Shown: piece by piece, positions 1 through 6,742 of the stretch
Numbering within the stretch: the stretch's first letter is position 1
How the letters are laid out: every line of letters begins with the position of its first letter
NCBI GenBank assembly: GCA_031178645.1
Contig: JAPSIP010000035.1
Coordinates: 1-7,354 of the forward strand
DNA from: Paracoccus sp. (in: a-proteobacteria)
GTDB lineage: Bacteria > Pseudomonadota > Alphaproteobacteria > Rhodobacterales > Rhodobacteraceae
Direction: 5' to 3'
DNA length: 7,354 nt
Program-made: the position numbers and the translations under genes
Notes under the pieces: generated by a model
What the model was told of the DNA's origin: nothing
Seen by the model: only the letters and a program-made list of their open reading frames with translations
Database searches by the model: none

Positions 1-746
1 GGACCGAGACGGTTCTGCGTCGTGCCCGCGCCGGCGTGCTTGATCGGGGCGAACCCTTGCGCATCCGCCTGAAGGACGGCGCCCTGCGGTCGGTCGGTCT
101 CAAGGCCTTGCTGGCCGGAGGGAATGCCTTGGCCATCGGCGACGGATCGCTGGAGAACTGGGAAGTCATCCAGTTCGCCAAGGCCGTCCCGGTCGAGAGA
201 AACCTGTGGGAGATCAGCGACAGGCTGCGCGGGCAGGCTGGAACTGACGGGATCATGCCGGAAGCTTGGCCGGAAGGCAGCATCGTCGTCTTGCTGGACG
301 GTGCTGCGCAGCAGGTGACCCTGCCGCCATCGGCGCGTGGGCAAGACCGCTTCTGGCGGATCGGCCCCGCGCGCCGGCCCTTCGACGACCCCAGCTATCG
401 CGCCAAGACTACGCAGGTGCGGGGAATCGGGCTGCGGCCTTATGCGCCCTGTCACCTGCGGCTCGACGGTCGGGTGGTCAGCTGGATCCGGCGCAGCCGC
501 ATCGATGGCGACGGCTGGGACGGGACCGATGTCCCCCTGGGCGAGGTTCAGGAGCGTTACCGGGTCCGCATCGTGCAAGGCGGCAGCATCCGGCACGAGG
601 CCGAGGTCGGGCGGCCCGACTATACCCTGCCCGAGCAGGTTTGGACCGATGCCCTTGCGGGTGGTGCTTTCACTGTGGCCGTAGCCCAGCTTTCCGACCA
701 GTTCGGGCCGGGCCCCTTTGCCAGGAGGACTTTCAATGACCAATGA
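1..746 (+). CDS. GTA baseplate hub / host-specificity protein (gp15-like), C-terminal part
   Basis: This is the 3' end of a large gene that enters from the left edge. The reading frame is open from base 3, so the GTG at 36 is only an internal Val codon, not a start. About 247 residues are visible. They resemble the C-terminus of the Rhodobacter-type gene transfer agent hub ('megatron', Rcc01698-like): a PARRPFDDPSY segment, a ViSWIRRSRIDGDGWDG segment, a PLGEVQERYRVRIV segment with beta-sandwich character, and a final QLSDQFGPGPFARR signature. In that family the protein forms the tail tip/baseplate and helps contact the recipient envelope. The visible part holds the outer carbohydrate-binding-like and beta-sandwich region, not the N-terminal catalytic or TIM-barrel domains. 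The stop overlaps the start of the next gene by 11 bases, which implies co-translation with the DUF2793 tail-fibre gene. It could instead belong to a related prophage tail. GTA is preferred on sequence style and on the neighbour. Confidence 0.8.
   Translation, partial: TETVLRRARAGVLDRGEPLRIRLKDGALRSVGLKALLAGGNALAIGDGSLENWEVIQFAKAVPVERNLWEISDRLRGQAGTDGIMPEAWPEGSIVVLLDGAAQQVTLPPSARGQDRFWRIGPARRPFDDPSYRAKTTQVRGIGLRPYAPCHLRLDGRVVSWIRRSRIDGDGWDGTDVPLGEVQERYRVRIVQGGSIRHEAEVGRPDYTLPEQVWTDALAGGAFTVAVAQLSDQFGPGPFARRTFNDQ
723..729 (+). promoter_or_regulatory. Strong ribosome binding site for the DUF2793 gene
   Basis: AGGAGGA lies inside the last codons of the upstream tail gene, six bases before the ATG at 736. 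It is a near-perfect anti-Shine-Dalgarno match. It decides the start in favour of ATG 736 over the in-frame TTG at 718, which lies upstream of this site. Confidence 0.8.
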
Positions 747-1446
747 AACCATGCGCCTTCAGTTGCCTTTGCTTCAGCCTGCACAGGCCCAGAAGCATGT
801 GACGGTGAACGAGGCCCTTATGCGGCTTGATGGCCTGACCAATGCGGTTCTGGAAAGCACAGCTGTTGCCTCACCACCGGCGGCCGTCATCGACGGCCAG
901 TGCTGGTGGGTTCCGCAGGGCGCAACCGGCGCCTGGTCCGGCAAGGGGGGGCGGATCGCAGTCGGGTCCAATGGCGGCTGGGTTTATGTCACACCCGCAC
1001 GCGGGATGCGTGCCTTTGTGGCTGATCGCGGGGTCGAGGCTATCTTTGACGGGCAGGGCTGGTTCATGGGCGCGGCCAGTTTTGGCCCCATGGGGTCGGG
1101 CCTTTCCTTCGGCATTGCCGAGGGTGAGGTGACAGTCGGGACGGGCGCCAGCTTCAACACCGGGATCGCCATTCCTGCCGGTTCCATGGTCATTGGGGCC
1201 GTGGCGCGTGTCACTCAGGGGCTGACCGGAACCCTGGTGACATGGCGGCTTGGCACGGCGGATTCGACGAACCGCTTCGGCCAGGGCCTTGGCAAAGGGG
1301 CCGGATCCTGGGCGCGCGGGATGCTGGGTGCGCCAATGACCTATTATGACAGCGCGAACCTGCTGATGACCGGCGAGGGGGGCGGCTTCACCGGCGGCAA
1401 GGTCAAGCTGGCCGTTCACTGGCTGCAGCTTCGCCTGCCGGACTAA
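736..1446 (+). CDS. DUF2793 domain protein, probable GTA tail fibre
   Basis: A 236-residue protein beginning MTNETMRLQLPLLQ. The N-terminal segment (about residues 8-95) carries the DUF2793 hallmark LPLLQPAQAQKHVTVNEAL, followed by a stretch rich in Gly and Trp (CWWVPQGATGAW, GGWVYVTP). The C-terminal part (about 120-236) is a Gly/Thr-rich beta domain ending in GGGFTGGKVKLAVHWLQL. That tail resembles the DUF2793 tail-fibre protein of the Rhodobacter GTA (Rcc00171-like), which in Rhodobacter capsulatus is encoded away from the main cluster. Here it sits directly after the hub gene, overlapping it by 11 bases, so it is probably the last gene of the tail operon. No signal peptide or membrane segment is visible. 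The role as tail fibre or receptor-binding appendage comes from family and context. No catalytic motif is visible. Confidence 0.8.
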   Translation: MTNETMRLQLPLLQPAQAQKHVTVNEALMRLDGLTNAVLESTAVASPPAAVIDGQCWWVPQGATGAWSGKGGRIAVGSNGGWVYVTPARGMRAFVADRGVEAIFDGQGWFMGAASFGPMGSGLSFGIAEGEVTVGTGASFNTGIAIPAGSMVIGAVARVTQGLTGTLVTWRLGTADSTNRFGQGLGKGAGSWARGMLGAPMTYYDSANLLMTGEGGGFTGGKVKLAVHWLQLRLPD

Positions 1447-1512
1447 GCGGCGTCCTTTCACCTGCCGCCCATTCGCGTTAAGAAGGTCCCGAGACTGGTC
1501 TGGATCTGTGAC

Positions 1513-2343
1513 ATGAACATGCAAAGCAGCGGCAACAAGAACCTGGGACTGGATCGCGACGCGATCTGGTCGCAGCTGCGGGACGAGGCCCGGTCGGCGG
1601 TCCAGGACGAGCCGCTGCTGGGCGCGCTGATCCATGCGGGCCTTCTGCATCACCACAGCCTGGAAGGCGCCTTGGCCTATCGCTTTTCGCTGAAGCTCGC
1701 CAGCGGCGAGATGAGCGAGCAAATCCTCCGTGAGATCGCCGACCAGGCTTACCGGACCTCGCCCGAACTGGGTGATGCCGCGCGCGCCGATCTGATGGCG
1801 GTCTATGACCGCGACCCGGCCACGCATCGTTTGCTTCAGCCCATCCTGTTCTTCAAGGGATTTCAGGCCTTGCAGGCTTATCGCATGGCCCACTGGCTGT
1901 GGCAGCAGGGGCGGTGCGACATGGCCTATTTCGTCCAGATGCGTTGTTCAGAATGCTTTGGCGTGGACATCCATCCGGCGGCAGTCATCGGCACCGGGGT
2001 GATGATCGACCATGCCCATTCCATCGTGATCGGGGAAACCGCGACCGTCGGAAATGACGTGTCGATGCTGCATTCCGTGACCCTTGGCGGGACGGGCAAG
2101 GAGGACGGCGATCGCCATCCGAAGATCGGGGACGGCGTGATGATCGGGGCAGGCGCGAAAGTGCTTGGCAATATCCGTGTTGGTCACCACTCGCGCATTG
2201 CGGCGGGCTCGGTCGTGCTGCACGAGGTTCCGTCATGCAAGACTGTGGCCGGGGTTCCTGCCCGTGTCATCGGCGACGCGGGCTGCCCCGAACCGTCGCA
2301 GAGCATGAACCAGCTGCTGGGCTTGGGCGAAGACTACCTTTAA
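1513..2343 (+). CDS. cysE: Serine O-acetyltransferase
   Basis: A 276-residue CysE that makes O-acetylserine from serine and acetyl-CoA, the first step of cysteine synthesis in the cytosol. The N-terminal helical SATase domain spans about residues 15-145 and includes DRDPAT and [20 protein letters not shown]. The left-handed beta-helix of hexapeptide repeats follows (about 150-252): [61 protein letters not shown], then AGVPARVIG. By alignment with the E. coli enzyme, Asp101, Asp166-His167 and Arg201-His202 correspond to its Asp92, Asp157-His158 and Arg192-His193, so the active site looks intact. The C-terminal tail ends in DYL, where the classical CysK-docking tail ends in Ile. ATG 1513 is used, with another ATG two codons on. 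No clear Shine-Dalgarno precedes either. The gene is probably transcribed alone: 66 bases separate it from the GTA genes, and it converges on pyrD. Confidence 0.95.
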   Translation: MNMQSSGNKNLGLDRDAIWSQLRDEARSAVQDEPLLGALIHAGLLHHHSLEGALAYRFSLKLASGEMSEQILREIADQAYRTSPELGDAARADLMAVYDRDPATHRLLQPILFFKGFQALQAYRMAHWLWQQGRCDMAYFVQMRCSECFGVDIHPAAVIGTGVMIDHAHSIVIGETATVGNDVSMLHSVTLGGTGKEDGDRHPKIGDGVMIGAGAKVLGNIRVGHHSRIAAGSVVLHEVPSCKTVAGVPARVIGDAGCPEPSQSMNQLLGLGEDYL

Positions 2344-3398
2344 GCCCAATCGGCCGCGCCGCTGCCACGCAGATCGTCCAATGTGATTCCCGTCTCGCGC
2401 AGGCGTTCGTCGAGGCCCTTGGCGATCCTGCCCACCAGTGAGAAGCCCTGGTAGATGAGAGCAGAGTAGATCTGGACGGCACTGGCGCCCGCGCGGATCT
2501 TCTCCCACGCGTCATCCACCGACGATACCCCGCCGACGCCGATGATCGGCACGGCGCCATCCGTGGCGCGGTACAGCTTTGCCAGGACGATGGTTGAGCG
2601 TTCAAACAGCGGGCGGCCCGACAATCCACCGGCTTGGCCCTCATTGGGACCGGCAAGCCCTTCGCGCGAGAGGGTCGTGTTCGTCGCGATGATGCCGTCA
2701 ACGCGGCAGTCGCTTGCGACTTTGGCGATGTCGCCGATTTCGGCGTCGGACAGGTCTGGCGCGATCTTAAGGAAGACCGGACGGTAACTGGGCAGCCTGT
2801 CGCGTGCCTCGATGACGCCGCGCAGCAGGGCAGTCAGGGCGTCGGCCCCCTGAAGGTCGCGCAGCCGTTCGGTATTCGGGGAAGACACATTGACCGTCAG
2901 GAAATCGGCCGAGGCCCCGGCAATGTCCACGACGGCCGCGAAATCTGCCGCCCGGTCTGTGCTGTCCTTGTTTGCCCCGATGTTCAGTCCCACGGGAATG
3001 CCCCGGGGCCGTGCGGCCAGCCGGGCGGCAATTGCCTGCGCGCCGTCATTGTTGAAGCCGAAGCGGTTGATGATCGCCCTGTCCTGGGTCAGGCGGAACA
3101 GGCGCGGCTTGGGGTTGCCGGGCTGGGGACGCGGGGTGGCGGCACCCAGTTCGATGAAGCCGAAGCCCGCGCGCATCAGGGGGGCGACGACCTTGCCATT
3201 CTTATCATAACCAGCGGCAAGCCCAATAGGATTGGCCAGTTCCATTCCCGCCAGCCTCGTCCGCAGCCTCTCCGAGGTCACCGGCTGCCCCGGCAGGGGC
3301 ACAAGCCCCGCCGACAGCGCGCGGATCGACAGGTCATGCGCGCGTTCGGGATCCAGGCGATGCAATGCGGCCAAGCCCAATTTCTCGATCAGCTTCAT
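2340..3398 (-). CDS. pyrD: Dihydroorotate dehydrogenase (quinone), class 2
   Basis: A 352-residue class 2 PyrD that oxidises dihydroorotate to orotate in pyrimidine synthesis, passing electrons through FMN to membrane quinone. The N-terminal helices (about residues 1-35) that dock class 2 enzymes on the membrane are present. The barrel then shows [13 protein letters not shown] (56-68), [17 protein letters not shown] (87-103), NRFGFNN (111-117), NIGANKD (139-145), TVNVSSPNT (168-176, with Ser173 in the position of the class 2 catalytic base), LKIAPDL (210-216), ATNTT (238-242), GGLSGRPL (257-264), IIGVGGVSS (285-293) and the phosphate-binding [15 protein letters not shown] (304-318). The length is typical. 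Its ATG overlaps the stop of the upstream DUF952 gene in an ATGA arrangement, so translation is probably coupled. The stop codon shares the TTAA at 2340-2343 with the stop of convergent cysE, leaving no room for a terminator between the two. Confidence 0.96.
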   Translation of the reverse strand: MKLIEKLGLAALHRLDPERAHDLSIRALSAGLVPLPGQPVTSERLRTRLAGMELANPIGLAAGYDKNGKVVAPLMRAGFGFIELGAATPRPQPGNPKPRLFRLTQDRAIINRFGFNNDGAQAIAARLAARPRGIPVGLNIGANKDSTDRAADFAAVVDIAGASADFLTVNVSSPNTERLRDLQGADALTALLRGVIEARDRLPSYRPVFLKIAPDLSDAEIGDIAKVASDCRVDGIIATNTTLSREGLAGPNEGQAGGLSGRPLFERSTIVLAKLYRATDGAVPIIGVGGVSSVDDAWEKIRAGASAVQIYSALIYQGFSLVGRIAKGLDERLRETGITLDDLRGSGAADWA

Positions 3399-3730
3399 TC
3401 CAGTTGTCCCGTCTCATGGCCACTCGCACCACGGCGGATGACCCGCCACCAGGTGATGTCCTGCATGGCAAGCTGGCGGTAGAGATGCGGGAACAGGTCG
3501 CCGCCGCGTGACGGTTCCCACCGAAGATCGTCGCCAAATGCTGCGGCGTCGCAGGCCAGCAGCACCAGGTCGCCCTCGGACGCGAAATGCTTGGACAGCG
3601 TCGTGCCAAGCTGCGTGGCCGTCGAGAAATGCACGAAGCCATCGGCCAGATCGACCGGCGCGCCGGCAGTCGTGCCGGCGGCTTGCAGATCGTCCCATTC
3701 CGCCGGGCGGAGAACCTTGTAGATCATCAT
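3395..3730 (-). CDS. DUF952 family protein
   Basis: A small protein of about 111 residues if it starts at ATG 3730 ([12 protein letters not shown]). The frame is open further, to an ATG at 3781, which would add 17 low-complexity Pro/Ala residues (beginning MTMPPLDPEP). The family normally begins close to the IYKxL motif, so 3730 or the adjacent ATG at 3727 is preferred. Neither start has a good Shine-Dalgarno. Conserved DUF952 motifs are visible: [10 protein letters not shown] (3-12), [12 protein letters not shown] (30-41) and [19 protein letters not shown] (69-87). The biochemical role is not known to me. The fold has been linked to the ADP-ribosyltransferase-like group, and the HFS motif would fit that, but activity cannot be claimed. 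Its stop overlaps the pyrD start by four bases, so it is the first gene of a two-gene transcription unit. This arrangement does not by itself show a role in pyrimidine synthesis. Confidence 0.85.
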   Translation of the reverse strand: MMIYKVLRPAEWDDLQAAGTTAGAPVDLADGFVHFSTATQLGTTLSKHFASEGDLVLLACDAAAFGDDLRWEPSRGGDLFPHLYRQLAMQDITWWRVIRRGASGHETGQLE

Positions 3731-3779
3731 GCGCGCATTTGCAGCGGGACCGGGTTCCGGGTCAAGCGGCGGCATCGTC

Positions 3780-3810
3780 ATTTGACCCGTGCGGAAGCTT
3801 CGGCCAATCT
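3780..3810. promoter_or_regulatory. Candidate divergent promoters between DUF952-pyrD and the 5'-nucleotidase
   Basis: Rightward: TTGACC at 3782-3787 is a 5/6 match to the sigma-70 -35 box. The position 17 bases on holds only a poor -10 (CAATCT, 3805-3810), so the promoter is weak or uses another spacing. Leftward: TTGGCC (complement of 3802-3807), 16 bases, then TCAAAT (complement of 3780-3785), each 4/6. A leftward start here would give a transcript beginning near 3772, downstream of the longer DUF952 start at 3781, which agrees with the shorter start chosen. The two candidates overlap, so they could interfere. These are eye matches only. Confidence 0.25.
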
Positions 3811-3834
3811 TCCCTTCGTCCGACCCCGGGGAAA

Positions 3835-3840
3835 AAAGGA
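3835..3840 (+). promoter_or_regulatory. Ribosome binding site of the 5'-nucleotidase gene
   Basis: AAAGGA preceded by an A-run, seven bases before ATG 3848. It fixes the start at the codon that opens a clear signal peptide. The same frame is open well upstream of this ATG, but that upstream sequence is non-coding shadow of the DUF952 gene. Confidence 0.7.
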
Positions 3841-3847
3841 ATCACCG

Positions 3848-5449
3848 ATGTCTTGTCGTTTTCTGACCGCCGTTTCGGTAGCGGCACTGTTTGCGGGTGC
3901 CGCCCAGGCCGAAACGGTGCTGCATATCCTGCACACCAACGACCTGCACAGCCGGATCGAGGCGATCAACGCCTTTGACAGCACCTGCGACGCCGAGACG
4001 ATCGCCGCGGGCGAGTGCTTCGGCGGCGTGGCGCGGGTTGCGGCCAAGGTCAAGGAACTGCGCGACAGGATCATGGCCGAGGGCGGCAACGTGATCGTCC
4101 TGGATGCGGGCGACCAGTACCAGGGCTCGCTGTTCTACACGACCTACAAGGGCAAGGACGTGGCCGAGTTCATGACCGCGATCGGCTATGACGCCATGGC
4201 GGTCGGCAACCACGAATTCGACGACGGTCCCGAGGGGCTGGCGATCTTGGCGGATGGGGTGGATTTCCCGGTCCTGTCCGGCAACCTCGATTTGTCGCAG
4301 TCGAATGTGCTCAAGGGCAAGGTCGAGGACATCCTTACGCTGGACATCGGCGGCGAAAAGATCGGCATCGTCTCGGCCCTGGCGATGGACACGCCGGAAA
4401 CCGCCTCGCCCGGCCCCAGCGTGATTTTCCAGGACGACATCGAGAGCCTGAAGGCCGATGTGCAGGAACTGGCCGACCAAGGCGTGAACAAGATCATCGC
4501 CCTGACCCATGTCGGCTATCTGCGCGACCAGGACTTCGCCCGCGAGGTGCCGGGACTGGACGCGATCATCGGCGGGCATTCGCATACGCTTCTGGGCGAC
4601 ATGGAGGATGCCGAAGGCCCCTATCCCACGATGATCGCCGGGCCGGTCGGTGTCGAGGTTCCGGTTGCAACTGCCTATGCCTATTCGAAATACCTGGGCC
4701 ACCTGATGCTGACCTTCGATGACGAAGGCAAGCTGACCAAGGCCGAAGGTCAGCCGATCCTGCTCGACAACTCGGTCCCCGAAGACGAGGCAATTGCAGC
4801 CCGCGTCAAGGAAATGGCCGCCCCCATCGAGGAACTGCGCCAGCAGGTCGTGGCGGAAACCTCGGCCTCTATCGACGGCGACCGCAACAGCTGCCGCGCC
4901 CGCGAATGCGAGATGGGCAACCTGGTGGCGGACGCCATGCTGGACCGAGTGAAAGACCAAGGCGTCACCATTGCCATCGCCAATGGCGGCGGCCTGCGCG
5001 CCTCGATCGACCAGGGGCCGGTGACCATGGGCGAGGTTTATACCGTCCTTCCGTTCCAGAACACGCTGGCGACCTTTCAACTGAAGGGTGCTGACGTTAT
5101 CGCCGCGTTGGAGAACGGGGCCAGCCAATATGAAGAAGCCGCGGGTCGCTTTGCGCAGGTTTCCGGCCTGCAATACAGTGTTGATCCCGCTGCCGAGGCT
5201 GGCAGCCGCATCAGCGACGTGATGGTCATGGCCGATGGAGACTGGCAGCCAATCGATCCAGCGGCCACATACGGCGTCGTGTCGAACAACTATATGCGCT
5301 CGGGCGGCGACGGCTATGACGTGTTCGAGACGAACGCCCAGAACGCTTATGACTTCGGGCCTGACCTGGCCGAGGTTGTCGCTGGCTATCTGGGTGCTCA
5401 GGACGGCGCGTATAAACCTGCGCTTGATGGGCGCATTACCGTCAAGTGA
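3848..5449 (+). CDS. Secreted bifunctional metallophosphatase / 5'-nucleotidase (UshA/CD73 family)
   Basis: A 533-residue periplasmic enzyme expected to hydrolyse nucleoside 5'-phosphates, and possibly UDP-sugars or cyclic dinucleotide products, to salvageable nucleosides and phosphate. Residues 1-21 form a Sec signal peptide with an AQA|ET cleavage site. The N-terminal metallophosphatase domain (about 24-300) has the dimetal motifs HTNDLH (Asp32, His34), DAGDQYQG (Asp89), GNHEFD (Asn121, His122, Asp125), LTHVGY (His221) and GGHSH (His244, His246). The C-terminal nucleotidase domain (about 335-500) has MGNLVADAM (356-364), IANGGGLR (377-384), LPFQNT (401-406) and the substrate-stacking loop SGGDGYDVF (485-493). 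All expected metal ligands are present. Cys47/Cys57 precede GGVAR, and Cys349/Cys354 lie in SCRARECEMGN. These match disulphide positions of animal CD73 better than E. coli UshA. There is no C-terminal anchor, so the protein is probably soluble. It is divergent from DUF952-pyrD and convergent with the Hint gene. Confidence 0.93.
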   Translation: MSCRFLTAVSVAALFAGAAQAETVLHILHTNDLHSRIEAINAFDSTCDAETIAAGECFGGVARVAAKVKELRDRIMAEGGNVIVLDAGDQYQGSLFYTTYKGKDVAEFMTAIGYDAMAVGNHEFDDGPEGLAILADGVDFPVLSGNLDLSQSNVLKGKVEDILTLDIGGEKIGIVSALAMDTPETASPGPSVIFQDDIESLKADVQELADQGVNKIIALTHVGYLRDQDFAREVPGLDAIIGGHSHTLLGDMEDAEGPYPTMIAGPVGVEVPVATAYAYSKYLGHLMLTFDDEGKLTKAEGQPILLDNSVPEDEAIAARVKEMAAPIEELRQQVVAETSASIDGDRNSCRARECEMGNLVADAMLDRVKDQGVTIAIANGGGLRASIDQGPVTMGEVYTVLPFQNTLATFQLKGADVIAALENGASQYEEAAGRFAQVSGLQYSVDPAAEAGSRISDVMVMADGDWQPIDPAATYGVVSNNYMRSGGDGYDVFETNAQNAYDFGPDLAEVVAGYLGAQDGAYKPALDGRITVK

Positions 5450-5459
5450 GCGAAAAGGC

Positions 5460-5473
5460 CGCCACGGCTGGCG
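5460..5473 (-). terminator. Candidate short terminator hairpin between convergent genes
   Basis: CGCCA-CGGC-TGGCG is a perfect 5-bp stem with a 4-base loop, in the 27-base gap between the stops of the 5'-nucleotidase (5449) and the Hint gene (5477). Read on the minus strand, the stem is followed by GCC and then TTTT (complement of 5454-5457), the usual order of a Rho-independent terminator for the Hint gene. On the plus strand only TTGTC follows, so termination there is less convincing. The stem is short and the T-run is short. Confidence 0.35.
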
Positions 5474-5476
5474 TTG

Positions 5477-6619
5477 TCAGAGCGGTTCGACCAGGCGCCG
5501 CTTGCCCAGGTTGCGGCGCTGCCGGTCAGCCAGTTGCCGCGCCTCTCGCCCGCTTAGGAAGCGGCGGGCAGGGGGCGTGGCTGCCCCGCAGGCAAGTTCA
5601 GGGAACAGTGCAAAGATCTCGCGCCGGGCCGCGTCTCTGACCGCATCCAGGGCCTGGGGGCCGGTGAACAGGCTTTCGGTCCAGGCGCCGTCGGACATGA
5701 CGATCTCGTGCCGGTCGAACAGCAGGTGGAAATAGGTGACGCCGCCGGGCGGCACCGTCACCTCGATCCCGGGCAGGCCGATCAGGTGCTTTGCGGCGAC
5801 CAGAATCTCGCTGTCGTCGAACAGCCGGTGGGCGATGCGCGAGCGGACCAGAATGCGGTGCTGCGGCGATACGGTCAGGTCGCGGCAGGGACATCCCTCG
5901 CCAAGCGCGCCGGCGCGGATCAGGATGGGCCGCAGGTTTGGCCGCATCTCCAACCCTTCGGCCGCAACATGTGACCCTCCTTGCCACCGCAAGGTCTGAA
6001 AATCGTGATCCCGTGTCAGGATCAGTTCGCCGGGGCGAAGCGTCTCGACCGGGCGCGGGCCGGTATCCGTCTCGATCAGCGTGCCCAAGGCGAAGCAGGC
6101 AACCTTCGGATAGGCAATTGAAGGGTAGCTGCTTCCGAAGGACGGGACGCTGATTGCCTGGTAGGAGTTGGACAGGCTGAAGATGGGCGAGGTCCCGTCA
6201 GCCCGTGGCACGGGCATCAGCAGGACGGAATACCGGCCCCCCAATTCCGCGCCGAACCCGCCCGAGACAAGTTTGCGGGGAAAAAGCACCCGGAACTGGT
6301 CGAAAGTGCCGTCTGGGTTCTTGGTCTGGCTTTGGATCAGGGTGCCAACATGGAAGGCAAGCTGCGTTCCTGCCGGCGTCGGTTGCGGATCGTTGCCGAA
6401 TGTGAAGGCAGCCGTCAGGGTCTGGCCGGTTTCGCCCGGCGTATAGCGCCCGCTTTCGAAACGATCATCATCGTCGCTGATCGTGATCTTCGAAAGCGTC
6501 GCGCCCGGAAGCGGGATGGCCTTGGTTATCAGGTTGGACCATGGCGCCTGCTCGTTGGGGCCCGAAGCAACTGTGGAAATGCGCTGCGAAAGTGTCAGCA
6601 CCGTGAACTGGTAATCCAT
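5477..6619 (-). CDS. Hint_2-type (Hedgehog/intein-like) domain protein of unknown function
   Basis: A 380-residue protein with no visible signal peptide or membrane segment. Residues 1-165 are rich in Thr, Ser, Gly and Asp with alternating hydrophobics, suggesting a beta-sandwich that I do not recognise. A Hint domain follows (about 174-320). It has Cys175 in the ACFALGTLIET motif at the expected nucleophile position, RPVETLRPGELILTRDHD (189-206), the block-B-like LTVSPQHRILV with His254, and the C-terminal part YFHLLFDRHEIVMSDGAWTESL. I see no His-Asn followed by Cys/Ser/Thr splice junction, so ordinary protein splicing is unlikely; N-terminal autocleavage at Cys175 remains possible. The last 60 residues are Arg/Ala-rich and probably helical. 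Cys243 and Cys245 form a CPC pair. Such proteins are frequent in Rhodobacteraceae, but their job is not established. ATG 6619 has only a weak AGGG upstream. A palindromic CtrA box lies about 90 bases upstream. hisH lies further upstream on the same strand, 123 bases away, so this is probably a separate transcription unit. Confidence 0.85.
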   Translation of the reverse strand: MDYQFTVLTLSQRISTVASGPNEQAPWSNLITKAIPLPGATLSKITISDDDDRFESGRYTPGETGQTLTAAFTFGNDPQPTPAGTQLAFHVGTLIQSQTKNPDGTFDQFRVLFPRKLVSGGFGAELGGRYSVLLMPVPRADGTSPIFSLSNSYQAISVPSFGSSYPSIAYPKVACFALGTLIETDTGPRPVETLRPGELILTRDHDFQTLRWQGGSHVAAEGLEMRPNLRPILIRAGALGEGCPCRDLTVSPQHRILVRSRIAHRLFDDSEILVAAKHLIGLPGIEVTVPPGGVTYFHLLFDRHEIVMSDGAWTESLFTGPQALDAVRDAARREIFALFPELACGAATPPARRFLSGREARQLADRQRRNLGKRRLVEPL

Positions 6620-6709
6620 ACGCCCGTCGCCCTGGCTTGATGACGGCCCGGCGGTCCGGGCTTTGGACGACCGGAAACACAGCCGTCTGCAAAGGCATAG
6701 CGGCCGATG

Positions 6710-6726
6710 GTTAACGAAGCGTTAAC
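6710..6726. promoter_or_regulatory. Palindromic CtrA binding site upstream of the Hint gene
   Basis: GTTAACG-AAG-CGTTAAC is a perfect 17-bp inverted repeat (7-bp arms, 3-base centre). It matches the full CtrA recognition site TTAA-N7-TTAAC, and the palindromic TTAAC-N5-GTTAAC form, in both directions. TTAA is rare in this GC-rich window (I find only three other copies by eye), so a full site is unlikely by chance. It begins 16 bases after the hisH stop and lies 90 bases before the Hint start codon. A possible -10, TATGCC (complement of 6694-6699), sits ten bases past it on the minus strand. The box would therefore overlap the -35 region, as at CtrA-activated promoters. No open reading frame starts rightward from it within the window, so the Hint gene is the likely target. 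Confidence 0.65.
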
Positions 6727-6742
6727 AAGTGTTGCGGGCTTT

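Noticed and set aside
1447..1469. GCGGC/GCCGC inverted repeat after the DUF2793 stop as a terminator
   Set aside because: The arms are only five bases with a loop of more than ten bases and there is no T-run. Such repeats are common by chance in this composition.
1477..1481. GTTAA upstream of cysE as a CtrA half-site
   Set aside because: It is a lone half-site: no second TTAA lies at the required seven-base spacing, and cysE is not an expected target.
871..1893. 340-codon minus-strand open frame spanning DUF2793 and the start of cysE
   Set aside because: It crosses two well-supported plus-strand genes and the gap between them, and resembles no family. Long shadows are expected at this GC content.
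2634..3482. 282-codon plus-strand open frame opposite pyrD
   Set aside because: It lies antisense to a clear, fully conserved pyrD and has no motif of its own.
3587..3847. In-frame N-terminal extension of the 5'-nucleotidase to an upstream ATG
   Set aside because: It would bury the signal peptide about 87 residues into the protein and overlap the DUF952 gene. ATG 3848 has a Shine-Dalgarno at the right distance.
3842..5173. 443-codon open frame on the minus strand opposite the 5'-nucleotidase
   Set aside because: It has no recognisable motif, its composition is the typical shadow of a GC-rich gene (His, Gln, Val and Asp rich), and the opposite strand encodes an unambiguous enzyme with signal peptide and all catalytic motifs.
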